In this document: one piece after another, positions 10,660 to 20,804 of the stretch | Layout of the letters: each line of letters begins with the position of its first letter | Numbering within the stretch: position 1 is the stretch's first letter | NCBI RefSeq assembly: GCF_029784155.1 | Contig: NC_073692.1 | Coordinates: forward strand, 365,843,160 to 365,907,159 | Source: Uranotaenia lowii | Taxonomy: Eukaryota; Arthropoda; Insecta; Diptera; Culicidae | Direction of reading: 5' to 3' | Length of the DNA stretch: 64,000 nucleotides | Notes under the pieces: model-generated | The model's input: only the letters and a program-made list of their open reading frames with translations | Database searches by the model: none | Told to the model about the DNA's origin: nothing | Position numbers and translations under genes: made by a program

Positions 10660-11345
10660 TTAATTTGTCACTGACACTTTCATTATTGATGATAAATTTG
10701 TATCAGATAATGTCGAACGATAAGAAGTTTTTATGGCTTTCATTATGGAAAAAAACTCCTCACATAGATAGGTACTTGCAAACATAGCAAGAATTCTGAC
10801 AACAAATTTCCGTAACTCAACGTAGCGTTCAGGCAAATAGCTGTAAAAATTCGGTACAGCCCCTTCAATGTATTTTGCTTTTAATAAAGAATTGCACTGC
10901 AGTTCTATCAACTCTAGTTCCAAATTATCAGCAGCATTTTCAGAAGCAAATGAAAATGGAGGTACAGTCAACGAAAATTCTTGCTCGTATGAATTTAAGT
11001 CAAGAAAACGGCTTTTGAATGCATCTAGGAACGATTCTAGGTGAAGTACGTATTCACCAAATGATGCAGCCTCATTTTATCTTTTCAGTTCTTGACACGT
11101 AAAGAAGTGCACAAGGTTTTCTTTGGAAATTTGGTTGATCAATAACAGTAACTTCGCTTGAAAGTTTTTTACATCATCACAAGCACTTATGATTTTTTTT
11201 CTTTTCCTTGAAGTTTTAAGTTCAAATCTTACAGGTGACCAGTGAGATCAACGGCAAATGTCAAATCCTGAACCCAGTCGTCTGGTTGAAAATGTTCAAC
11301 AGGTTCACCTTTCATTTCCAAAAATTATTTTATTTCCTCTCGTAG
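10660..11345 (-). pseudogene. hAT transposase fragment with C-terminal dimerisation domain
   Basis: The last open segment (10971-10660) encodes a region with ASTYLCEEFFSIMKAIKTSY followed by STLSDTNL. This matches the hAT C-terminal dimerisation domain, in which a C/E-Q/E-x-F-S-x-M-K core and LTDxNL follow each other. Upstream, in a different frame at about 11231-11283, is DWVQDLTFAVDLTGHL, a segment conserved in the hAT proteins related to vertebrate GTF2IRD2/ZBED-type domesticated transposases. Several stops and frameshifts separate the pieces, and no BED zinc finger or intact catalytic core is visible. The gene cannot make transposase. Confidence 0.82.
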
Positions 11346-11579
11346 CAAAACAAAATCTTTTAAATATTTTGTGGCAGAAAAGCCAGTGTACTTTTAGCAC
11401 ATTTTGAAACTTTAATTGCTTTGCGCATAATGCCTCTTGGTGAATAATACATTGAAAATGAGCAAATTTTAAATTGCTATCGGTGTCCCTTATTTTCGCA
11501 AACAGATTTGCACCATTAGTTGTATTGAAATCTTTATTCAGTACTTATTTCAGATTTTTATAATCTTATCTTTATACTT

Positions 11580-11715
11580 CTTTGAACGGACAAAGACTAC
11601 AACTTCCCAAAAAGTATATTGAAAATCGCACAACAAAGAAACTTTGAAGCGTGCTATCTCGAAAGTAGCTTTTGTGCACTTATACCCCTTTGGGTCTGAG
11701 GGCCTCATATTGTGA
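11580..11715 (+). repeat. Dispersed noncoding repeat, copy 1
   Basis: Contains ACTTTGAAGCGTGCTATCTC, then CACTTATACCCCTTTGGGTC and GGGCCTCAT. The same ordered words recur at 31265-31345 (same strand) and, inverted, at 44530-44615. It is probably a fragment of an interspersed element; no ends can be defined here. Confidence 0.6.
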
Positions 11716-12361
11716 TAGCAATTGTTTACAAAAACAGAACTTTATTTATCGACGTCAAGTTTCAAATTTAAAATCGATATCTGAATCCGAAAAGAAGTCA
11801 AAGAACTATGTGCGAAGAGAAGTTTATTGGTCAGATTACAGAAAAAGATAATTTTATGAACAGTAGCTGAAGATATTTTTTAAAAACACAATTATTTTTT
11901 TCATTTTACAATTTTAATCATAAATTTAATCTCGGAAAATTTTTGATTATTTAGGATGTTCTTTTATACAATGAATAATGTTTATATTCACGCTTACGTA
12001 CATCTTCAATTAAAAAAATATCACAATATGTCTGTTGTTCCTTCGGTAAAACAAAAATAATAGAACCAAAATACTTGGAAGATTTTTATGTTGTTTACGA
12101 TATGAATGTTTACACACAATCCTCCACGGAAGTGGGAATCACCTCAAACTGTGGTTCATAGAATCAAATTTCAGCATCGAAAAACCTTTGCATTAAGTTG
12201 AAAACCTTACATTCAACTTAAGTTTTTTGCAGCAATATTTTACATAAAAATCAGTGGTGTTTTTTTTGTGACAATTTTACGGGGCTTCTCGGGCCGCATT
12301 GACCAAGGCCGCGGGCCGCATGCGGCCCGCAAACCCCCAGTTTGACATGCCTGCCTTACAC

Positions 12362-14370
12362 GTAAGATCTGAGACATGAAACGCGAGTATTGCCTCAATT
12401 TTCATGTCCCAAGAAATAAGTTTCAAGTGTTATGTCGAAAGTCAAGTTCTCAGGTTTCCTATCAAAAGTCTAAAGATTTTTTAATATTTTTGGCTTAACA
12501 TGAACATTATGTCCCTTTCTGCAAGACCGGTAATCTTCAGGAATAAAAAAGGTCGGGAATATAAACTTTTTAAAACTGGTTTATACATCGAATTTGATAA
12601 AAAAGGATTTTAGTGAAAAACGACAAAGAATCTATAAAACCAAAGAATTCCAATGAACAAACGCTATGAAAAGAATCTGAATGTTCTTTTTGCAATTTAG
12701 AACTTCTGTTTCGCAAACTGTTGACAGTAGCAAAATTATCGGCAAAGAAATGACATATTTTGAAACACAAGGAAAGTTATCTTAAAATTTTGCGAGATTT
12801 GATGTAAAAACTGAAGTTCAACTAACAAACTTCCATCGATAGGTGGCCAAGACTTTAAACAAGCGGACCAAATTGAGAAATGAAATTTTTTTGCTGAACA
12901 AACAACAAATTTTTCTTTCATATTCAAAGAAACGAAAGATAAAAATTTTGAGAAGATTCTATCGAAAAAAAAAAACATTACAATCAAGGAATATTTAAAG
13001 AAGGTAGTGCCAAGACAACCCTGCTCAAGTATTGGTACAGACTGCGATGTCACAATCACGAAAAATCTGTTAATTTACTAGGAAATATGCCTTTTTCGTT
13101 GATCATTCGAAGAATTTGCTGGATATTTTTCACTTTTAAAACTTGTTATTCTAGAAGGATTCTTGCTCTACAAGAAAGGTACAGAAAAGTTGGATTTTCG
13201 AGTAGTTTTTATATAAAATAGACCATCGAAGTTCGAAAAAATGGTGGGTTAGCCCTACTCAAATTTGCAATACTTTAAAATTAGTTTAAAGTTTTCCATG
13301 AAAATATTCAAGTTAGTGCAGTTTAAGATCCTTATTACAATAGATCAAACATAAATTTTTATACAAAACCACAATCATTTATAGACATTTTAGTAAATCG
13401 AGTTAACAATCATTAATTGTTCTACATAATCGTTGAATATGGTAAACCAGTTGGATATAAATCGTGACAATCAGTTGAACATTCAATAACATCTAGCTCG
13501 ACCTTTTTGAAGCTGATTTTTTCTATATTTTTGCACGATTTGCCTTCAAGATGACATTATTGCATTCATCAATAAAAAAGAAAAGAAAAAAAAACATGAT
13601 GCAATCTTCAATGGGCCTAAAAATTTCATGACATAGTTTAATAGAGGCCTTACAACACAATTAGAATGAAATTGGAATTAATTTTCGTTCTAAAACGTGT
13701 TTATCTTAGAATTTTCTGCCATTCGTATATAAATTTTTGAGACATTCGTTTTTGAGACGTCAAAAAAAATCCAATATGACTCTCGACACTACCTTATTTC
13801 AATATTCCTTGCATTTCTACTTATTGCTGGGTTAACTCAAGTAAAAATTCATCTTAATAAGTAGTTTTCATTACTTGTTTTGCATTCAGATTCTATAAGA
13901 CAGCCAGATTTTTGAAATAAAGTAAAAATTTGAGCTTTATCTAAAAAATCTGACTCTTCGTCATTTTATAATAATTTAAAAATTCTTTGGAATATTGATG
14001 GCGAGCTCACAGAAAACAAATCGAAGTAAACTTTGACAACTATAATATTTTATTTCAAATTTAAAATAAAACATCCGAAGAAAAAAATGGTTAGAAAACT
14101 TGTACCGTTCATGAGAATTTGGCATTTAAATCGTTTTTTTTCTGAACTTGCTTAAAAAAAGTCATATTGAATTTTTTTCAGAAGTAAGGATCTCCTCATC
14201 ACAATATTCAAACCTTTTTAATTCGCACGTTACCAAAACGGTCAAAATTTCAGTTGAAAATTTGGATAAAATCACATTTTGACTTGATAAATGTGTCTGG
14301 AAAATCTTCACTAAACAGGATAGGACATCTATTGTCTTGACATATAATAAATTGGTTGAAAAAATATGTG
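12362..14370. other. Intergenic, no gene or repeat recognised
   Basis: AT-rich, with many short frames and no recognisable domains, TIRs or tRNA-like boxes. Confidence 0.5.
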
Positions 14371-14372
14371 TA

Positions 14373-15237
14373 CAGTCCCCCCACAATCATTAGTCACTTA
14401 ACGTATCATTTCACCACAAAATGTTCGTTCATTTGGGTGTTAGTGGACCAAACATCAAGCTTTGCATGAATTTCAGTCATTAAATACTCCCTCTTTGATT
14501 TCAAACATGATTTTGTTTCCAATTTTGTGGAAAAATAAAATAATTTACCGAAACAATCAACGTTTTTCAAAACCACAATTATGGGTCAAAATTGAAGCTT
14601 GTAACAATTATTAGTCATATTGCCCACAATTATTAGTCACATAGAAGTCCATGGCAACACCCGAATATCAACATGAAAATCAACAAGTTTCTGGCAAACA
14701 TTCAGGGGTATTCTTTGCTAGTATACGTTCAAGGGGCAATTGGGTTGAGCTAGCAACCAAGAAATGTTTTGTTTTGCTTGCGAAAAAGTGACCCATGATT
14801 GTGTGGAACTTGGTGGATTCTGTAACAATTATGGGTCACTTTTATTTAGCTAAATATTATTGAATTTTCGCATATCATTCGCTCAGTTTTATTTGGAAAA
14901 TGTAAACTCTTCTTTTGTGCTTATATGGGACCAATTCATTTGGTTGGAATCTTTGAAATACCCGCATAAGGGGCTTAACGGTTTAAGATGTCAACCTTAT
15001 AACATTGGAATTTTATGCAATAGTTCCACAGCTTAAAGTTCACCTTTGATAAAAAGTATTCAAACAGCAATTTTACTGTTATCAAAAGCACAAATAATAT
15101 TTTTAATGCATTTTGATGATATTGTCGATTAACTAAAAATAATAATATGATATAATTTCTTTTGGTTTAGTAGATATCAGCAGTTCTAATGATCGGTGAC
15201 TAATAATTGTGTGTGACCCATGATTGTGGGGGGACTG
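14373..15237. mobile_element. TA-flanked TIR element (Tc1/mariner/pogo-like) built on a repeated GTCAC motif
   Basis: The left end TACAGTCCCCCCACAATCAT and right end ATGATTGTGGGGGGACTGTA are inverted repeats, continuing into ..TAGTCAC / GTGACCC.. . TA lies on each side (14371-14372, 15238-15239). CAGT termini with a TA duplication fit the Tc1/mariner/pogo group. The motif ACAATTATTAGTCAC or ACAATTATGGGTCAC recurs inside in both orientations (about 14577, 14606, 14627, 14792, 14826, 15196, 15212). There is no coding capacity. Confidence 0.88.
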
Positions 15238-15559
15238 TATACCTTGAAAAAATATTCAATAATTGAAAAAAGTTATCATTTTCTGGGTTTTGCCAATATC
15301 AAATCGGTTCTAGTTGAAATCTAGATAGGTCAATCAATTCTTAGCAGGTTTTCATTATTGATAAACACAAATATAGAACACGCTGTCAATTACTAAACTA
15401 TTCGTATTTTCTATTGGAGTTATGCATCGTTGGAAAAATTTGAACACATCAAAATTTGGTATTTAAAAAAAAATTACAAAATTTAAAAACTTTTAAGGAT
15501 TAACAAATTTTTAAAACAAAATTTTGTTTCAGTTATTTGGGTTTTCCTTATTGACAGTT

Positions 15560-15662
15560 CTCAATCCGTTTCGAAAGAAAGAGATTTTTTCAATGCAATG
15601 TTTAATCTCGTGGAATCAAAATTCGTTTGTTTTTTTTTTAATTTGTTTGAACAAATAACATT
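15560..15662. other. AT-rich spacer before tRNA-like repeat
   Basis: No feature recognised beyond poly-T tracts on the left side of the tRNA-like unit. Confidence 0.3.
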
Positions 15663-15682
15663 TGTGTTGTATTTGATCATCA

Positions 15683-15855
15683 TCACGTTCACCGTGGTGA
15701 AATTGGCTAACGCGCCGTTGTACTGAAGCGGAGATAGTAGGTTCAAATCCTGCCAGTGAGCCGTTGTATCTTTTTCGAAAAATTCATGATATTTACGGCA
15801 TATGTTCTTTCGTTCTTTGATACCTCATGTTTCTCTAATTCTTTCCATCTCCTAC
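15683..15855 (+). repeat. tRNA-derived repeat (SINE-like), diverged copy
   Basis: From GTTCACCGTGGTG the sequence folds as a tRNA: A-box-like TGGCTAACGCG, a 5-bp anticodon stem (CCGTT/AGCGG) with a 7-base loop, B-box GGTTCAAATCC, and a closing acceptor stem ending in GTGAGC. It is followed by a body (GTTGTATCTTTTTCGAA... to TTTCTCTAATTCTTTC) that also follows the tRNA-like units at 59.2-60.3 kb. Conservation beyond the tRNA means this is a repeat, not a functional tRNA gene. Confidence 0.72.
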
Positions 15856-15859
15856 GAGT

Positions 15860-17230
15860 GATCTTTTTTCGATATGAAATGTTTTTAAAGTAAACGTTAA
15901 AAAGCAAGGTAAAATTGAAAAACTAGCACTTGAAAAATATTATGAAGGTGTTTTGTATCGTTTGAGATCAGTAAACTCGTTGAAACCGTCAAAATGGAGA
16001 CTGATCGATATTGCCCCAAAGCATCAAGCTCAAAACACAGACGAAATCAATTTTAAAATCAAAATTAAAGTAGCCTAATAAACTTCTGCAACCATGTTTT
16101 ACGTGCATAGGAGTCCAGTACTGGTTTTTAAAATATGAAGTATGCCACATTCCCCTTTACCTTTTACAGAAAAATAATCGAAAAATATTGAAAAAAAGTG
16201 AACAATAATACCCCGGATTACGGTTATACATTATTTTACTACAGAATGATGTGGATTCTTTTTTATGTCGTGCTCGATTTAGAGAGAGGAAACTGATGAA
16301 AAATATAAAAAAAAATTAATGATGCTAAAATTATCTTGAAACCACAAGCTTCTCTTTAACCATCTAGAGGAAAATCAGCGAGCTTCGGTAAAAGGGCTTG
16401 AGCAACAAACGTTTTGAACTTAAAGTTGCTAAGGCGGGAAAAACGGGGACACATAAGTTTCTTCAGGTATTTCAAATTTTTCATCGGTTTGATCCTCCAT
16501 ATGCCTTCAGAAGACCTTGGCAACCATCTCAAACAGGCCTTAAAAGCTGTAAAACAGGATCCCCGGCGAAAGAATCGCCTATAATATACGGAATTCCGAA
16601 ACCACACTGTTTTGTTAGCAGATTCGGACCCGTTGGTTCCATTTTAGTTTAAAGACGTTCTCAAATACTTTACTCTACAAAAACTTGTGCAGCAATATTT
16701 TCGGAAAATGTACCTTTTCTACAAAGTGCTCGTTTTAGCCGACCATTTTTGAAAATTGTAATTTGCAAGTATGATATTGATTGCTATAAAATCAATCTTG
16801 ACTAATTTCAATGATTAAAGCAATAACAAACAACCTTAACTCCGTGTCCGTCTTACCCGTCTTTCCCCTACATTCATTACCAGCCTTATACACATTTATT
16901 GCAAATATTGAGGAAGACCACCAAAAATGGTCGAAACGTCGGGCATTTCACAAAGAAAGTTGTTTGCTTGAAATCCAAGACCGAAAAAATAGCCAAAAAT
17001 TAAACATTAAATGCAAATATTATGTTTGAGCAATGTGGACTGTAATTTGGGTTTGGTCTTAAAAGAAGGTGCAGAAATCACTTCAACTTAGCTTCTTTTA
17101 TTTTCTACTCTTCAAATCACATATTTCTAACAATTCACTAAACTTGGAAGGTTAACTTTATGGCAAAACTAACAACCACGAATTTTGAATCATAACTGAA
17201 CTCTAAGTCTGCGCGAGACGCTTTTTACAG
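15860..17230. other. Intergenic, no gene; one ribozyme-like fragment
   Basis: No coding gene is recognised. At 16909-16943 a short stem (GACCA...TGGTC) is followed by GAAACGTCGG, a pattern often found in Penelope-like retroelements carrying hammerhead-type motifs. Confidence 0.4.
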
Positions 17231-17237
17231 GCGCACC

Positions 17238-17393
17238 GAACGTTCTGGAATGTTCCGAGCACGCAAGCTTCTGACAAATGAAGATGATTCTGGAACTTTC
17301 TGAGCGTGCAAACAACTGGAAACGTGTGGAAACTCCAGAGCATTCCATACGCGTGGTTAAAAAATCAAAGAAAACTTCTAGAATATTCTAGAG
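17238..17393. promoter_or_regulatory. Cluster of three heat-shock elements (HSF-binding arrays)
   Basis: The canonical heat-shock element is an alternation of nGAAn and nTTCn pentamers. Array 1 has four exact contiguous units, GAA-cg-TTC-tg-GAA-tg-TTC, at 17238-17255. Array 2 has three, TTC-tg-GAA-ct-TTC, at 17288-17300. Array 3 has three exact units plus a fourth one-off, TTC-ta-GAA-ta-TTC-ta-GAg, at 17376-17393. This density is expected of an inducible heat-shock promoter. A TATAAAA lies at 17512-17518. No heat-shock protein coding region is visible next to it. Confidence 0.7.
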
Positions 17394-17632
17394 TCTTTGA
17401 ATTCTTCAAGCTTATGATAATTGGCTTGAACATATTAAAATGGTTTCTAAGAAGCACATAGTAGAAGATAATATTTTATGTTTCAACAAATTTGAAAAAA
17501 AAATTGACCCTTATAAAATTTTTTTTTTCTGAATTCAATGAATAATATTCGCAAGAAATTTATTAATTTATATTAAAATATTTTAAGAATTTCATACTGA
17601 CTAAGAAATTTTAAACATATTTACTATTAAGT

Positions 17633-18130
17633 TTGGTTGCGACTCGAAAAGTTGCCGACCCTTATCCCAGCAGAAGAACTATATCGCCCGGTCATGCTCA
17701 GGCCGGGGACCCTTTTGCTAGAGATTTACAGCATCAGCTACGGGATCGCAAATCTAGCTACGAAACTGGGCGCGCGCCCCAAAACGACATGGCAGGTCTT
17801 GTAGCTCATGGAGGAACCCAAGATGAAGTTGGCAAGATGGCTGGCGGTGGCTTTTAAACTTCATATTGGTACCTACACGTTGCACTATTTGAAGATCGCG
17901 ACCCGGCCATGTACTTCCATTTGGCTACCGTGAACAACCTCGGAACAACACCCTACACGAGCTGCTTCGTCTGGAAGGTGTGAGACGAATAAATGCCTGA
18001 CGACGTTTGGCAAATGGGTGAGTGTTCTACAACAATCGCAATTACTCACTGGAAAATCTGCTTGTTCCGATCCGGCAGTGTATTGGATTGATGTTTGAAC
18101 TATGAAATAGAAAAAATCATTAGTAGCACA
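17633..18130 (+). other. GC-richer unidentified block downstream of the HSE cluster
   Basis: A 74-codon frame (17633-17857) is followed by another open stretch (about 17866-17985) and a GTGAGT donor-like site near 18019. Composition is more balanced than the surroundings. I recognise no domain; it could be a decayed gene once driven by the heat-shock-type promoter or a captured exon in an old element. Confidence 0.3.
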
Positions 18131-18371
18131 AAAAAACTGCATTTTAAGTGCCAATGTTTCAATATCTGTTTATAATAGTTTTTGACGTCCTCAATTCGAA
18201 TCTTTGTTTCAAGATTTGGTGAAATGGCATTTAGAAGTTTTGCAATTCCTCAGTTTTGGTAAAAAAAACAGGCATTGATAACTGATGAATTCACATACCT
18301 ACATGAAAAACATAAACTGATTCGGAATCTATTAGGTATCATTCTTGTTATCAAGATTCAGATTTTATGTA

Positions 18372-18645
18372 CAGGGTGTTCAATAAGTTTGAACATACTT
18401 TTTAACTGAATGGTGTGGTAAAGCCGTAGCATATACATCCATTTTCTTGTTTGAGTAATTTTGTGCTATCATCAGACAAACTATTTCTGGTGTCGAAGAA
18501 TTAATTTTCATTTAGTGTTCGTTTTTATCAACGTTTCTACAACACAAGTATTGGTACAGGCAAAAAAAGTTAAAGAGGTTGTATTTGAGACACGACCGCA
18601 AAGTCAACGTAGAATTACGAAAGCCGGTTTTGTGTCAATATAATT
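18372..18645 (+). repeat. Possible mariner-like terminus and short transposase-like frame
   Basis: ACAGGGTGTTCAATAAGTTT at 18373 is typical of termini of IS630/Tc1/mariner elements. A short frame ends in ETRPQSQRRITKAGF, which resembles helix-turn-helix linker sequence. The opposite terminus was not found, so this is a fragment at best. Confidence 0.3.
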
Positions 18646-18649
18646 TATT

Positions 18650-20796
18650 GATAAATTTGTAGGCATAAAGCTCATAACAAATCCGTGAATGAAGACGAAA
18701 ATATTCATATAGGTACTGTGTGTTCAATGTCAATGTCTGGAGTTTTCGTTTTGAATTTGCAGCTCAAATAAAGCTGGTCGGTTTAATATGAATTTTCTAT
18801 AACGGTCAACAGAACAATTTGTAAAACTTAACTGTTGCGTACCCAAAGGCGAAATAAAACTACGGGTAAGCGTTTTCAATCAAAACTTTATATTGTGTCG
18901 CTAAGATGCATTGCGCCCGGTACTTATGCAACCAATGCGAGGAACATGCGAGCTTTGTATCAAACGCTTGAGATAAAAGCTCAGATAAAAGAAGTTGGCC
19001 TGTTTTTTAAGTAATGATTTTTTAATATTCGCATAATTTATTTTAGCCAATTTATCTTTTTCATTGATTTGAAAAACTAAGCTGAAGAAATACAAAAATT
19101 TAAATAATCATTTATTTGATAAATCAGTTCTTTTACCCCAAAATCCAATCAATATTCTGATAAATCAACACCTGAAACAGCTTCTAGTACTGTATTTGTT
19201 TTCTCCACTCGTAGAGTGTTCCACCGTACCCGATAAAAACAAACACAAATCCTCGCCAGTGTATTGCTACCTCGCTCACTCACACGCTCTCTCGCAACAC
19301 TGGCAAAATTATCGGTGGGCCACCGTCCGTAAGCAGAACTCCGACAGGTCAAAACCAGTGCAACACCGTCCGAATAAACAAATAGTTTGACAGCACCAGT
19401 GCAACACTAGTGCAACACTCGGCATAAACAAATACGGTATAGGATAGCTTTCAATCATATTATTTGCTTAGTTCATAAAAAGATGCACATTAATTGTACA
19501 TATTCCATGCGTGCATGTAAACAGAAGGTTTCGAAAGTGTTTTTAATTTTGAATACCTATGCAAAGTTTAAAAACGGTTCATTCGTCCATGATTTTGCAA
19601 ATGCTTTTAATTTATTTGCAATAACTATTCGAAAAGAAAATTGCTGCAAATAATTACAGGTGGGATCATTACACGTGTACTATAAATGAAAAAAAAATTG
19701 TACTCATTTTTCAAGATTGACATCTGAAACTTGACGCTGTCTTTCATCCATACGCTTGACTCAGGGCGAAAGAGAAACACGATTTTTGTAAACTCTGCCT
19801 CATGCGTTTCTCTCAGTATCGAGTTGCTTTCTCCCATTCTCGCATAGCAATCGCTAGCGTAGAAAGGTTAACTGACACGGCATTTTAGATTAGTCTAGCA
19901 TGTTTAATATATTTAAATGCCCTTTTCAGGGCCAAGAATACAGAAAGAGTAACGTCTGACTTTCTATTTTTGTATAATGGGTTGGGAAAAAGCGGTGGAC
20001 ATGTATGTGCAAGGCATGAGATGTATGTGTGTGTGTGTGCAGGACGTGAGTAAAGTTTGAAATGTGTTAATTAAATAGCGTGTGCGTGTAACGAAGTTTC
20101 CAAAACTCTCCACAAGAGAGTTAAACTTTGTTAGCTATATGTGCTTATGGGAGCTGAATGTTCTTGATCTGAGTGAATGAGATGTGTTGAATGCGTGACA
20201 AGTTGTTGCGTGTGTTAAATTTAAAGTCCGCGTTGATTCAGAAAATTCTCGACATATAACAGTTAAAGGATGGTGGGATAGAGAAAGGATGAGGTGAGAA
20301 GTTTTATCACGACGCAGCAAAATGATCATACAAAACATTCGCAGTTCACACAGATCAAGACCACACAACACATCCAGTCCACACAAGAATGCACCCAGAC
20401 TGTTTGGTCCAAGGGATTGCAGTGTAGAGAGAATTCTTTGCATTTGGAATGGTAATGATCAAAATTCAACAACTGCTTAACAAATCGCAACAATTTGCAA
20501 CAATTAGCACATTTTCACTCTCTCTCAGCACCGGTTTCTCTCATTTTAACTTAAACCTTCTAATTCTCTCTAACAAATCGCAACAAATTACCACAAATTC
20601 AATCATTGGCAGCAAAATTTGTATGATTATTGATGAGGATTCTCCGTTTATCTCAGTCCCCTGGCTTGGTCAGTTGATCAGCCCTCCGAAACGGACCGCT
20701 ACATAATGTTCAGTTGTCAGCTTTCAATGGGCGCCTCCGACGCTTCTCTTCTCTGTCGCCTCTGCTGATGCTCCAACCTGCTCAACTAGTTGGTTG
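18650..20796. other. Intergenic, no gene; simple repeats
   Basis: Contains a short (TG)n run at about 20027-20040, and a loose tandem repetition around CCAGTGCAACAC / AATAAACAAATA at 19365-19435. The part from about 20680 to 20796 is GC-richer and appears to be the leftward continuation of the minus-strand LTR-like sequence at 24033-24388, split by the hAT element between them. Confidence 0.4.
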
Positions 20797-20804
20797 TCGG
20801 TGAC

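Larger units (their letters stand above)
10378..12353 (-). mobile_element. hAT transposon, decayed, with intact ends and 8-bp duplication
   Basis: Termini are CAGGCATGTCAAACT on the left and AGTTTGACATGCCTG on the right, a perfect 15-bp inverted repeat. CCTTACAC is duplicated at 10370-10377 and 12354-12361. Subterminal GCGGGCCGCA words occur near both ends (about 10407, and clustered 12290-12330). The 1976-bp interior holds a broken transposase on the minus strand and, at 11550-11740, a copy of a dispersed noncoding repeat. The ends are well kept while the coding region is not, suggesting mobilisation in trans or simply chance preservation. Confidence 0.93.
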
